From assembly GCF_014931565.1 (NCBI RefSeq), contig NZ_CP063353.1, positions 1,488,001-1,552,000 on the forward strand: DNA of 64,000 nt, given 5' to 3'. Every line of letters begins with the position of its first letter. The first letter of the stretch is position 1. The notes below the pieces were generated by a model. That model had not been told where the DNA came from and made no database searches. It was given only the letters and a program-made list of their open reading frames with translations. Both the position numbers and the translations under genes were made by a program. Positions 37,308-46,232 of the stretch are shown here, piece by piece. Source of the stretch: Clostridium sp. 'deep sea' (GTDB lineage: Bacteria > Bacillota > UBA994 > PWPR01).

Positions 37308-38108
37308 TTAAATTTCTAGGTATTGTTTTTTACGTTTAGTAAAGGTTACTAGTTTTTTATAACCAACCTCTTTAAGTTTAGGTATTATAAGCTCATTTAG
37401 TTTATAACCTGTATGTTTAGGATCATGGGCATCCGATGATACTGTTACCTCTATACCACACTCTTTTAACAAAGATAGATATTTAAGATTAGGAAACACT
37501 ACCCCCGCAGGTCTATATAAACCACCCGAATTTATTTCAAAAACTATATCATACTTACTGGCTTCTTCAATAAAATTACTATACATTTTTTCTTCTTGTT
37601 TTATACTTAAACGATGTTTGTGATATGCTATATTACCACAGTGACCAAGGATATCAAAAATACCACTTTTAACATTGGCTAATAGTGTTTTAAAGTACTG
37701 TTGATACACCTCTAAAATATCTCTGTTTTGCCAATTAGGGTTGGTATCAAAACTCCAGTCATTAAGATAATGAACTGAACCTATTAAAAAATCTACTGGC
37801 AAATCCTTTACAAATTCTCTTATAAGATTTTCTTTATTTATAACATAATCCACCTCAAAACCCAGTTTAATAGGTTTGCCTTGTTGTATCATTGTATTTA
37901 TAAAACTTAGATAATCTTGCATAACTCTATTTTGTTTAGCTTTAACATGTTCGTCTTGAAATAGTAAACCTTTGGCTTCTTTAAACATGTATAGATGCTC
38001 TACAATTCCAAATTGACTTATTCCTAAATTCTCTCCTACTGTTAAAAACTCATTTAACCATTCAGCGCTATAAGGACCTCTCTCTAAATGTACATGGTAA
38101 TCTATCAT
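37308..38108 (-). CDS. PHP-domain phosphatase, HisJ-like
   Basis: A 266-aa enzyme with the PHP metal-binding pattern: IDYHVHLERG, GIVEHLY, GSVHYL, LGHCGNIA, EINSGG and VSSDAHDP. The family includes histidinol-phosphatase HisJ. No other his gene is near, so another phosphoester may be its target. Its start overlaps the end of the metallophosphoesterase gene by four bases. It is the last gene of a three-gene operon. Confidence 0.85.
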   Translation of the reverse strand: MIDYHVHLERGPYSAEWLNEFLTVGENLGISQFGIVEHLYMFKEAKGLLFQDEHVKAKQNRVMQDYLSFINTMIQQGKPIKLGFEVDYVINKENLIREFVKDLPVDFLIGSVHYLNDWSFDTNPNWQNRDILEVYQQYFKTLLANVKSGIFDILGHCGNIAYHKHRLSIKQEEKMYSNFIEEASKYDIVFEINSGGLYRPAGVVFPNLKYLSLLKECGIEVTVSSDAHDPKHTGYKLNELIIPKLKEVGYKKLVTFTKRKKQYLEI

Positions 38109-38800
38109 AGTTTCATTATAAGCAAGGGATTAAAGTTGATATAATCAGCACTTACAAGGCTATACTCTATTCCTTGCCACCCTCCTATTATTGCGTTGTT
38201 AAAAGATTTTTGATCATGTAAATGACCATAAATAACTCTTTTTACATTGTATTGTTTAAACAAATCCATAAAACCAGAATGCTCCCTTTTTTCATTAAAG
38301 GGCGGAAAATGCATTAATACTATTATAGCTTGTCCTGGTTTTAATTTACAGCTTTTTAGGGATAATTCTAAGCGCTGCAACTCACGTAAATATATTTTTT
38401 CATCAGCTGTTTTATAATATAAACTACCGGGACAAAGCCAACCTCTACTGCCCGCTATATGTACGTTATTAATTAAGGTTGAGTTATTCTGTAAAAAAAT
38501 CATATTATCATAAAGTGAGTTTAAGTACTTTATTTTTTTCCACCAATAATCATGGTTGCCTCTTAACATTATTTTAGTACCTGGCAAAGTGTGAAGCCAA
38601 TGTAAATCTTCACTGACTTCATCTAAGCTCATAGCCCAGCTTATATCACCAGGAACTGCAATAATATCTTTTTCAGTTATCTTATTTACCCAGTTTTTTT
38701 CAATGTTAAATTGATGGTTATCCCAATGATCACCAAACTTACTCATAGGCTTATTTTGATTTCCATTTAAATGTAAATCACCTATTGCAAATAATTTCAT
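38105..38800 (-). CDS. Metallophosphoesterase
   Basis: A 231-aa cytoplasmic calcineurin-like phosphoesterase. Metal and catalytic motifs: FAIGDLHLNG, VPGDISWAM, LRGNHDYWW, LMHFPPF and IYGHLHD. The substrate is not known. It follows the GNAT gene by 13 bases and overlaps the PHP gene, so two phosphoester hydrolases are made together. Confidence 0.9.
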   Translation of the reverse strand: MKLFAIGDLHLNGNQNKPMSKFGDHWDNHQFNIEKNWVNKITEKDIIAVPGDISWAMSLDEVSEDLHWLHTLPGTKIMLRGNHDYWWKKIKYLNSLYDNMIFLQNNSTLINNVHIAGSRGWLCPGSLYYKTADEKIYLRELQRLELSLKSCKLKPGQAIIVLMHFPPFNEKREHSGFMDLFKQYNVKRVIYGHLHDQKSFNNAIIGGWQGIEYSLVSADYINFNPLLIMKL

Positions 38801-38813
38801 TCATACACTCCTA

Positions 38814-39680
38814 TTACAACTGCTTTTCCATAACAACCCATTTATTAAGGGATATTTTTTTTACACTCGCCTCTTTTTTTAGTTTGTTAACTACAGGTAA
38901 TGGGTCTTTTGATACAGATAAAAAAACAGTATTATTGGTAGTTAATAACTTTCTTATCATTTGTTCTAATGCTATATTACTACTTGTAAAAGACTGCAAT
39001 ACAGTTAAACTATTAAAGTTCATTGCTCTAGTTTTTTTTACTAATAATAGTCCTTTAATCTTTTTTTCACTTACATATGCTAGTGACTGTTCACTATTTA
39101 AGATGTCCGACAAAACTTTTGGGTCTAAACCTGTCCACCAACAGTTATCTTGCGGAGAGGTAATTAAACCACCTGCACTGTTGTTATCGTGATGATTTTT
39201 TATATATGACCAACATTCATAAACCTTGTCTGGGCGTATTTTTATTACTGATGGCACAGTATTATTGGGATTTTTAGTTGTCAGCTTTAATCTGTGCCAA
39301 AGATTCGGTTTTGAAAACCCAAATTTATCAATCATTAAGTGTTGTACTCTACTATTTTTATGCCCTGTTGCAACTCTTAGGGTTTTGATAGACATCATTT
39401 TAGCTTGTGATATTTGGTATTTTGCAAACGCTGATCCTACACCTCGGCCTCGATGAGATGGCATGATATAAGCTGATTCTAACCATCCCTCATTAGAACT
39501 CGTTTTAGTTATATGCACCATACCTACTACCTTATTATAACAGGATATAACGTGAACACCAGCAGAATAGTTAGATACCACATACATGCTTCGCCATTTT
39601 AACGGTACATCTCTATATTTGTTAATAATGGCATAAAGTATAGGCTTATCTTTTTCTCTAAGTGGTCGGAATCTATACAA
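38814..39680 (-). CDS. Two-part GNAT acetyltransferase
   Basis: A 288-aa protein. Residues about 1-140 form a GNAT domain with the acetyl-CoA loop HRGRGVGSAF and a KNSRVQHLMIDKFGF end. Residues 145-288 look like a second, weaker GNAT-type domain with a NIALEQMIRKLL helix. The start is TTG, ten bases after AAAGGAG; no ATG is available near. It heads the operon with the two phosphoesterases. The acceptor is unknown. Confidence 0.8.
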   Translation of the reverse strand: MYRFRPLREKDKPILYAIINKYRDVPLKWRSMYVVSNYSAGVHVISCYNKVVGMVHITKTSSNEGWLESAYIMPSHRGRGVGSAFAKYQISQAKMMSIKTLRVATGHKNSRVQHLMIDKFGFSKPNLWHRLKLTTKNPNNTVPSVIKIRPDKVYECWSYIKNHHDNNSAGGLITSPQDNCWWTGLDPKVLSDILNSEQSLAYVSEKKIKGLLLVKKTRAMNFNSLTVLQSFTSSNIALEQMIRKLLTTNNTVFLSVSKDPLPVVNKLKKEASVKKISLNKWVVMEKQL

Positions 39681-39790
39681 GAATACCAGACTCCTTTCAT
39701 CTTCTCTAATTCATTATACGTAATTAAATACAATATGTTAGTTGTTCGTTTTTATTACAACTAGTTTTTATATCTTGCTGTGTTTAAGAC

Positions 39791-39832
39791 AATAAAAAAG
39801 AGTAGAGTCTCTTTTATGACTCTACTCTTTGG
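39791..39832. terminator. Terminator after the first MATE gene
   Basis: AAAGAGTAGAGTC/GACTCTACTCTTT, a 13-bp stem with an 8-base loop, T-tract on the minus strand. Confidence 0.85.
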
Positions 39833-39875
39833 GGTTCATTGTTGATATATAATATTATTTAATGTTTATATTCTC

Positions 39876-41270
39876 TTAGCTTGCTTTTTTTTCTTTTGCT
39901 ATTTTTCTTATTAAGCTTCTTTTCCACTTATTACTTAAATAATAGTAAAGCACAATTGAACCTTCACTAACTGTATAAAAAATAAAACTCCAAGCTACCC
40001 AAATAAAAGATAATTTCCATACCCTTGTAGCAAAATAAACAAAAGGTAGCTGAATAAGCCATTGCCCAACAAAACCAGAAATCAAAAGTGGTAATGTATA
40101 TCCTGAACCTATAAATATGGTGGCTAAACCAAAGTAAAAGCCAATTGGTATTAAACTAACAGACACAATTCTTAATGCAGGTGCCCCTATTTCTATTACT
40201 TTAAGATCATCAATAAATAATTTCATGATATTTGGAGCAAATAAACAAGTAAAGATGCCTAAAATAAGCATAGACAAGCCCCCTAAAACAGCAGAAGCTT
40301 TAGCGGTTTTATTAGCTCTGTCAATCTCTCCACTTCCTATGTTTTGACCTATCATAGCACTTCCACCATTAAGTAAGCCCTCAATTGGCATAAATAATAA
40401 GCCAAATAATCTGGTTAAGATACCCCAGGTTGCTATTGCGGCTGTTCCATATATAGTGGTAAATCTTAGTATAATTAAGTAAGCTATATTTCTTACAACC
40501 CCAGCACAGGCTGGAGGTGTACCCACTCTAAAAATTTCTTTTACTAAAGGAAAGTTTGGTTTATGTAAATCCTTAAACTTTAAACTCAAACTACTTTTAG
40601 ATCCAAATAATATTTTATAACCAACTATAAATGAAAATGTATTAGATATTATGGTAGCTAATGCTACCCCAAATAAACCTAAACCAAGCCCCTTTATTCC
40701 TAAAAATGGAATAGTCTCAAACATAAAAATAGGGTCTAAAACCATATTAATAATTGAAGCAATAATTGTTATAAACATAGGACTTTTTGAATCACCGCTA
40801 CACCTTAAAGCAGACTGTATAGTTAAAGATGAAAACACAACAGGCATAAATAGTGTTCGTAATAATCCATATCTCATAGCACCTTGTAATACTACTGCTT
40901 CATCTGTAAATAAACCCATTACGGGTTTCATAATTAATAAAGTAAAAATTGCAGCCCCTGTACCAACCATAAGCTTTAGTACAAACGAACTAGCTATAGC
41001 TTTCTCTGTTCTATTTTTGTTTCCTGAGCCAAAACTCTGTGAGATTATAGGCACTGAACCATAGCCAATAATATTATTCACAACATAAATGATAAAGTAC
41101 AAAGAACTAAAAATGGTAATAGATGCTACTGCTTCGGCAGATAACCTACCGACCCATACCATATCTACTAAACTATAAAAGTTTTGGGCCATAGCACCCA
41201 ACATTGCTGGTAGAGACATATATATTAAGTTATTATAAATACTACCCTTTGTTAAGTCACGCTTTCTCAT
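39876..41270 (-). CDS. MATE family efflux transporter, paralog 1
   Basis: A 464-aa inner membrane protein with 12 predicted helices in two halves. MATE features: an N-terminal RDLTKGSI before helix 1, MVWVGRLSAEAVA, the GYGSVPIISQSFGSG loop, ALRCSGDSKSPMF, and IGQNIGSG in the second half. MATE proteins export drugs or metabolites in exchange for sodium or protons. GTGGAGG lies upstream. Two close paralogs follow upstream on the same strand, each with its own terminator, so they are probably separate transcripts. Confidence 0.92.
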   Translation of the reverse strand: MRKRDLTKGSIYNNLIYMSLPAMLGAMAQNFYSLVDMVWVGRLSAEAVASITIFSSLYFIIYVVNNIIGYGSVPIISQSFGSGNKNRTEKAIASSFVLKLMVGTGAAIFTLLIMKPVMGLFTDEAVVLQGAMRYGLLRTLFMPVVFSSLTIQSALRCSGDSKSPMFITIIASIINMVLDPIFMFETIPFLGIKGLGLGLFGVALATIISNTFSFIVGYKILFGSKSSLSLKFKDLHKPNFPLVKEIFRVGTPPACAGVVRNIAYLIILRFTTIYGTAAIATWGILTRLFGLLFMPIEGLLNGGSAMIGQNIGSGEIDRANKTAKASAVLGGLSMLILGIFTCLFAPNIMKLFIDDLKVIEIGAPALRIVSVSLIPIGFYFGLATIFIGSGYTLPLLISGFVGQWLIQLPFVYFATRVWKLSFIWVAWSFIFYTVSEGSIVLYYYLSNKWKRSLIRKIAKEKKAS

Positions 41271-41480
41271 CGCTAAACCTCCACAGCTAAGAGAGATATA
41301 TTATACCATACCTTTAGCATAAATGAGAAAGCACTGAAATATACAGAATAAAGTGATTTATTTTATTTACATACATTTTCATTATAATAATTGAAGTTTA
41401 TATTTGTTTTTACTCGTAAATTATTATTCTATAATTTAAATATTATCTTAAACAAAAACATACATAGCTAACTAATATAA

Positions 41481-41514
41481 AATAGGAGTTACCTAAACAG
41501 TAGCTCCTATTATT
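41481..41514 (-). terminator. Terminator after the second MATE gene
   Basis: AATAGGAG(C/T)TAC arms with a 7-base loop and T-rich sequence following on the minus strand. Confidence 0.75.
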
Positions 41515-41567
41515 TTCTTTATTAAACTGTATATACACTTCGAGGCAACATAACCCTAATTACAATA

Positions 41568-42968
41568 TTAATCTGCTGGTACAGGAGCGTTTTGATAGGC
41601 TGCTTCTTCTGCTTTTTTACGCCATGTACCTTTTTTGTAAAAACCCCAAATAACTATTCCCTCACATAAAGCAAATCCTAAATAAGATAAAGGTATAAAT
41701 TGGAATGGTAATTTTAACACCTTAGAGAATAAGAAAATAAGTGGAATTTGTACGCCCCATTGACTTACTATACCTGCAACCAAAAAAGGTAAAGTATAGC
41801 CCGAGCCAGCAAATACTGTGGCTCTACCCATATAAGCTGCTATTATTGGCATACACATAATTCCATAACGTAATCCAGATACACCTAGCTTAATAACCTC
41901 TTTTTCATCATTAAAGATGCCAATAATTTGAGGTGTAAATAGATATGCTAAGGCACATATTGCTAACATGGAAATAAAACCAAACTTACCAGCTACAAAA
42001 CCAGCTTTTTCAGCCCGGTCTAACCGACCTCCACCAATGTTTTGACCAACAACGGTACTGCCACCTTGTACTAAGCCATTAACAGGCATAAATAATAAGC
42101 CAAATAATCTACCAATAATACCCCATGCTGCTATAGCATAGGTTCCAAAAGCAGTTACAAAACCAAGTATAATTACATTAGCTAAGTTCCTAATTAAACC
42201 ACTTACAGCTTGTGGCAAACCTATTTTTACAATTCGCCCAATTATATTCCAATCAAAAGTGAACAAATCTGTAAGTTTTAAGCTATAGGAACTTTTTGGT
42301 CCAAACATTATCCAATATGCAATAATAAATGATAGTGTTGTTGAAATTACCGTAGCCAAAGCTGCACCAAATACTCCTAGCCCAAACCCTGGTAATCCTA
42401 TACCTGGTATTGTTTCAAAAATAAAAATGGGATCTAATACTATATTTAAACCCGCAGTAATCATAGTTATAATCATAGGACTTTTGGAATCACCACTACA
42501 ACGTAAAGCAGTTGTAACCGTAAATGATGAGAACATCACAGGTAAAAATAGCACCCTAATTCTACCATACTGTAAGGCATCTCTTAGTGTTTGTGCGTCT
42601 TTTGCAAATACTCCCAATAATGGCTCCAATACTATATACAGAATTATAGAAGCTATTATACCGGCCATTAATTTAAAGGCAAAGGTATTTGCTATTCCTT
42701 TACGTGCTTCTTCATGATTACCAGAGCCAAAGCTTTGGGACAATACGGCAACTGATCCATTTCCAATAACATTATTCAATACAAATACCAAAAAATATAT
42801 TGAACTAAAAACTGTTACACCTGCCATAGCTCCTGCAGAAATTTTTCCTATCCATATCATATCAACTAAATCGTACAATGTTTGGGTAACCATACTAAAC
42901 ATTACTGGAATTGACATATACATAATATTTTTAACTATACTACCTTGTGTTAAATCTCTACTTTTCAT
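41568..42968 (-). CDS. MATE family efflux transporter, paralog 2
   Basis: A 466-aa 12-helix membrane protein. It opens with KSRDLTQGSIVKNI and carries MIWIGKISAGAMAG, GNGSVAVLSQSFGSGN, ALRCSGDSKSPMI and VGQNIGGG. It is more like paralog 3 than paralog 1 by eye. ATG start is normal. The substrate is unknown. Confidence 0.92.
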   Translation of the reverse strand: MKSRDLTQGSIVKNIMYMSIPVMFSMVTQTLYDLVDMIWIGKISAGAMAGVTVFSSIYFLVFVLNNVIGNGSVAVLSQSFGSGNHEEARKGIANTFAFKLMAGIIASIILYIVLEPLLGVFAKDAQTLRDALQYGRIRVLFLPVMFSSFTVTTALRCSGDSKSPMIITMITAGLNIVLDPIFIFETIPGIGLPGFGLGVFGAALATVISTTLSFIIAYWIMFGPKSSYSLKLTDLFTFDWNIIGRIVKIGLPQAVSGLIRNLANVIILGFVTAFGTYAIAAWGIIGRLFGLLFMPVNGLVQGGSTVVGQNIGGGRLDRAEKAGFVAGKFGFISMLAICALAYLFTPQIIGIFNDEKEVIKLGVSGLRYGIMCMPIIAAYMGRATVFAGSGYTLPFLVAGIVSQWGVQIPLIFLFSKVLKLPFQFIPLSYLGFALCEGIVIWGFYKKGTWRKKAEEAAYQNAPVPAD

Positions 42969-43129
42969 TTTTTCACCTTCTCACCTATTCTTAACAATAA
43001 TAAAGTATCATGAAAAAATAATAATGTCAACTATAAATTTAATGTTTTTAAGGGTTAATCTTAAATTTATTAAAGTACAACTTGTCATTTTTAATATTAT
43101 AGTGAAATGGAGAGAGATTAATTATTCAT

Positions 43130-43164
43130 AAAAAGAGCCACTTAATAGTTAAGTAGCTCTTATA
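43130..43164 (-). terminator. Terminator after the third MATE gene
   Basis: AAGAGC-ACTTAA and TTAAGT-GCTCTT pair with one mismatch or G-U, then TTTTTA on the minus strand. Confidence 0.75.
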
Positions 43165-43218
43165 TGTTGTAAAATCATTATTTTTTAGAATAAATGAAAA
43201 TTTTAACTTAATAGCAAA

Positions 43219-44598
43219 CTACTCAACAGCTTTTTCTTGAACTTTAGCTTTCCAGTTTCCTCTTGCAAAGAAATAGAAAATTAAAACTCCTTCTACCACG
43301 GTGTAAGCAATATTAGAAGCTGCCAAATAAACAAATGGTAAATTCCATAACTTTGTGATTAAATACATAACAGGTATTTGAACTATCCACTGACCAACAA
43401 CTCCAGATATTAAAAACGGCAAGGTGTAACCTGTACCTGTAAATATAGTTGCTTTACCCATATATAAAGCCACAAAAGGCATGCTAATTATAATGATACG
43501 TAATACCTCTCCGCCCATTTTAGTAACCTCCCCATTATCTGTAAATAAATTTACAACTTGGGGAGCCACTTTATAGCCAAGTATAGCAACTACCATCATT
43601 ACTAAAAATCCAATTTTACTTGCAATATTACTAGATTCTACTGCCCTATCATATTGTTTGGCACCAATATTTTGACCAACAACAGTACCTGAACCTTGCA
43701 TTAATCCAAAAATAGGCATAAATAACAGGTTTAAAATCCTACTGACAATACCCCAGGCAGCTAAAGCTAGTGTTCCATAAGACGTTATAAATCCTAACAT
43801 TATTACATTTGCCAAATTTCGTAGCATTTGCGATGTTGCTTGTGGTATACCTATTTTTACAATACGATAAACAATACTCCAGTCGATATTCCAAAAATCA
43901 CTTAATTTAAGTTTATAAACACTTTTGGGACCAAACATTAGCCAATAAGAAATAATAAAAGAAAGCGTAACAGATATTACTGTAGCTAAAGCAGCTCCAA
44001 AAACACCTAAACCAAGGCCAGGTATTCCAATATAAGGGACTTTATCAAAAATAAAAATGGGATCTAAAACGATATTTAATACTGCAGATAAAAGTGTAAT
44101 ATACATAGGACTACGAGAATCTCCACTACAACGAAGGGCTGTAGTGACAGTAAATGAAGAAAACATAATAGGCATGAAAATTGCTCGAATTCTGCCGTAA
44201 GCTAAGGCATCATTTAATACCTGAGGATCATCTGTGAAGTGGTTTAATAAAGGCTCTAAAGCTAAGGATAAAACTATTGCCGCAATTATTCCCACTAACA
44301 ACTTAAAAGCAAAGGTATTTGCTATAGCCGTTCGTGCTTTTTCCTTGTCTCCTGATCCAAAGCTCTGAGAGAGAACAGTAACCGAGCCCCCTCCAATAAT
44401 ACTATTTAGTGAACCCACTAAAAAATACAATGAGCTAAAAACTGTAACACCTGCTACTGCTACTGCAGATATTCGACCTATCCAAATCATATCTACAAGA
44501 CTATAAAATGTTTGCATAACCATACTAAGCATTACAGGCAACGACATATAAAGAATATTAGATGTTAAATTGCCTTTGGTTAAGTCTCTTGTTCTTAT
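43219..44598 (-). CDS. MATE family efflux transporter, paralog 3, with apparent AUA start
   Basis: A 459-aa protein if translation starts at ATA (44598-44596). The first residues would be (I/M)RTRDLTKGNLTSNILY, aligning residue for residue with MRKRDLTKGSIYNNLIY of paralog 1. AGGGAGGG lies about six bases upstream of the ATA. The first ATG (44547) is 17 codons further in, inside the segment leading to helix 1, and lacks a binding site. The body is an intact 12-helix MATE with GGGSVTVLSQSFGSGD, ALRCSGDSRSPMY and VGQNIGAK. It may be poorly translated, or use AUA as does a very small set of genes. Confidence 0.85.
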   Translation of the reverse strand: MRTRDLTKGNLTSNILYMSLPVMLSMVMQTFYSLVDMIWIGRISAVAVAGVTVFSSLYFLVGSLNSIIGGGSVTVLSQSFGSGDKEKARTAIANTFAFKLLVGIIAAIVLSLALEPLLNHFTDDPQVLNDALAYGRIRAIFMPIMFSSFTVTTALRCSGDSRSPMYITLLSAVLNIVLDPIFIFDKVPYIGIPGLGLGVFGAALATVISVTLSFIISYWLMFGPKSVYKLKLSDFWNIDWSIVYRIVKIGIPQATSQMLRNLANVIMLGFITSYGTLALAAWGIVSRILNLLFMPIFGLMQGSGTVVGQNIGAKQYDRAVESSNIASKIGFLVMMVVAILGYKVAPQVVNLFTDNGEVTKMGGEVLRIIIISMPFVALYMGKATIFTGTGYTLPFLISGVVGQWIVQIPVMYLITKLWNLPFVYLAASNIAYTVVEGVLIFYFFARGNWKAKVQEKAVE

Positions 44599-44769
44599 TT
44601 TAATCCCTCCCTTACCATACCCTGTTTTTAGGGTGTTTTAGAAATATACCAATAAAGATATATTTAGTCAACTAAATTATTTCAATTTTTAAAGCATTGG
44701 TTATATATATTTTTTATAAAAAAAAAGAACATTTGTTTTTACTAAAACCAAAATACTATAAAACTGCTA

Positions 44770-44813
44770 TAAAAAAAATAATTGCATCTATAATAATTAT
44801 ACATGCAATTATT
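44770..44813 (-). terminator. Terminator after the first M20 gene
   Basis: AATAATTGCAT/ATGCAATTATT with a 15-base loop, then eight T on the minus strand. Confidence 0.75.
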
Positions 44814-44859
44814 TTAGTAGTTATACAGCTAATAATATATTACCTAAATTAGCTTGCAC

Positions 44860-46026
44860 TTAGTTTTTATTATGGAAATGAAGTAAGCCAGCAAACATTT
44901 TAATGCCGTATGTTAGGGCATCTTCTTCTATTGTAAACTTAGAGTGATGAAGTGGATATTGCTCACCTTGTTTTAACTTGGTACCAAGCCTAAAGAAAGA
45001 TCCAGGTTTATCCTGAACATAATAAGCAAAGTCCTCACCAAGCATTGAAGCAAAGGGAATCTCTATAACCTTACCTTCACCCAATAATTTATTACCAACA
45101 TTTCTTAGTACATCAACACTCTCTTTATGATTGATTAATGGTGGATAGCCATTGGTATAGGTAAACTGATAGTCTCCCCCTTGAGCTTTAACTGTGTTAG
45201 CAATTACTTCTTCAATTCTAGATTTCACTAACTCACGAACTTCGGGTAACAGTGTTCTTACTGTGCCAGCTAGCTCTACTTTTTCAGCAATAACATTAAA
45301 TCGAAAGCCACCATTAATTTGTCCTATAGTTAATACTGCTGCATGTTGAGGATTAACGTTTCTACTCACTATTGTTTGCAAGTTATTTATTACTTGCGCA
45401 GCTAATACAACAGCATCAACTGTTTGATGAGGAGAGGCTCCATGCCCACCTTTACCTATAATAGTTGCCTCAAACTTATCTGCTGCCGCCATCATTGGCC
45501 CATCTATAACTGAAATACTGCCAACTGGCACCTCTGGGCTACAATGTAGTCCATAAACATAGTCTACCCCTTGTAGCGCTGCATCATCAATTAATTGAAT
45601 AGCTCCACCAGGAGGAGTTTCTTCGGCCGGTTGAAACAAAAACCTAAAACAACCATTGTATTCATGTAAATGGTCTTTTACAAACTTAATAGTTGTCATC
45701 AACATTGCCGTATGTGAGTCATGACCACAGGCATGCATAAAACCTTCATTTTGTGATTTAAAAGGCAATTTAGTTTCTTCTATAACTGGTAAGGCATCTA
45801 TATCCGCTCTTAAAGCTATTGTTTTACCTGGTCTACCCGTATTAAGCTCTGCAATAATGCCTGTTGCTCCAGATTTTGTATACTTAATGTTTAATTCATT
45901 TAAGTAGCTAACTATAAACTCACTTGTTTTAAACTCATTAAATCCTTTTTCGGGATGTTGATGTAACCATCTTCTTAACTTTATTGCTTCATCAAGATAA
46001 TTATTAGCGTTGTTAATGAAATCCAT
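44860..46026 (-). CDS. M20 family amidohydrolase, paralog A
   Basis: A 388-aa metal-dependent amidohydrolase of the aminoacylase/hippurate hydrolase group. Metal ligands are in MHACGHDSHTAM, FLFQPAEETPPGGA and LHCS; the late MLGEDFAYYV carries the last. A lid domain lies at about 180-290. Such enzymes release amino acids from N-acyl or peptide-like substrates in the cytoplasm. The ATG at 46026 has AGGGAGTG eight bases upstream; a GTG three codons earlier is part of that site. It diverges from the S9 peptidase gene. Confidence 0.9.
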   Translation of the reverse strand: MDFINNANNYLDEAIKLRRWLHQHPEKGFNEFKTSEFIVSYLNELNIKYTKSGATGIIAELNTGRPGKTIALRADIDALPVIEETKLPFKSQNEGFMHACGHDSHTAMLMTTIKFVKDHLHEYNGCFRFLFQPAEETPPGGAIQLIDDAALQGVDYVYGLHCSPEVPVGSISVIDGPMMAAADKFEATIIGKGGHGASPHQTVDAVVLAAQVINNLQTIVSRNVNPQHAAVLTIGQINGGFRFNVIAEKVELAGTVRTLLPEVRELVKSRIEEVIANTVKAQGGDYQFTYTNGYPPLINHKESVDVLRNVGNKLLGEGKVIEIPFASMLGEDFAYYVQDKPGSFFRLGTKLKQGEQYPLHHSKFTIEEDALTYGIKMFAGLLHFHNKN

Positions 46027-46232
46027 GTATTTCACTCCCTATACTCATTAGTTATTAAAGCATTACAAAAAAAATGTAGTACCCACTACCAGTGATTATA
46101 ACAAAATTATTTAAAGTAGGCTTACTAAAATTACGATTATCTAAAAATAGCTTTTGCATTAAGTTACTTTAGCAGGATAACAATATAATATGCCGAATTT
46201 ATACTTGGAAAATATAATTTAGGAGGAGAGCA

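Noticed and set aside
37308-38108. Histidine biosynthesis operon around the HisJ-like gene
   Set aside because: Neighbours are a metallophosphoesterase and a GNAT gene; no other his gene is present.
40651-41064. Plus-strand open frame of 137 codons in the first MATE gene
   Set aside because: Antisense shadow of a well-supported transporter; similar shadows occur in the paralogs because they share sequence.
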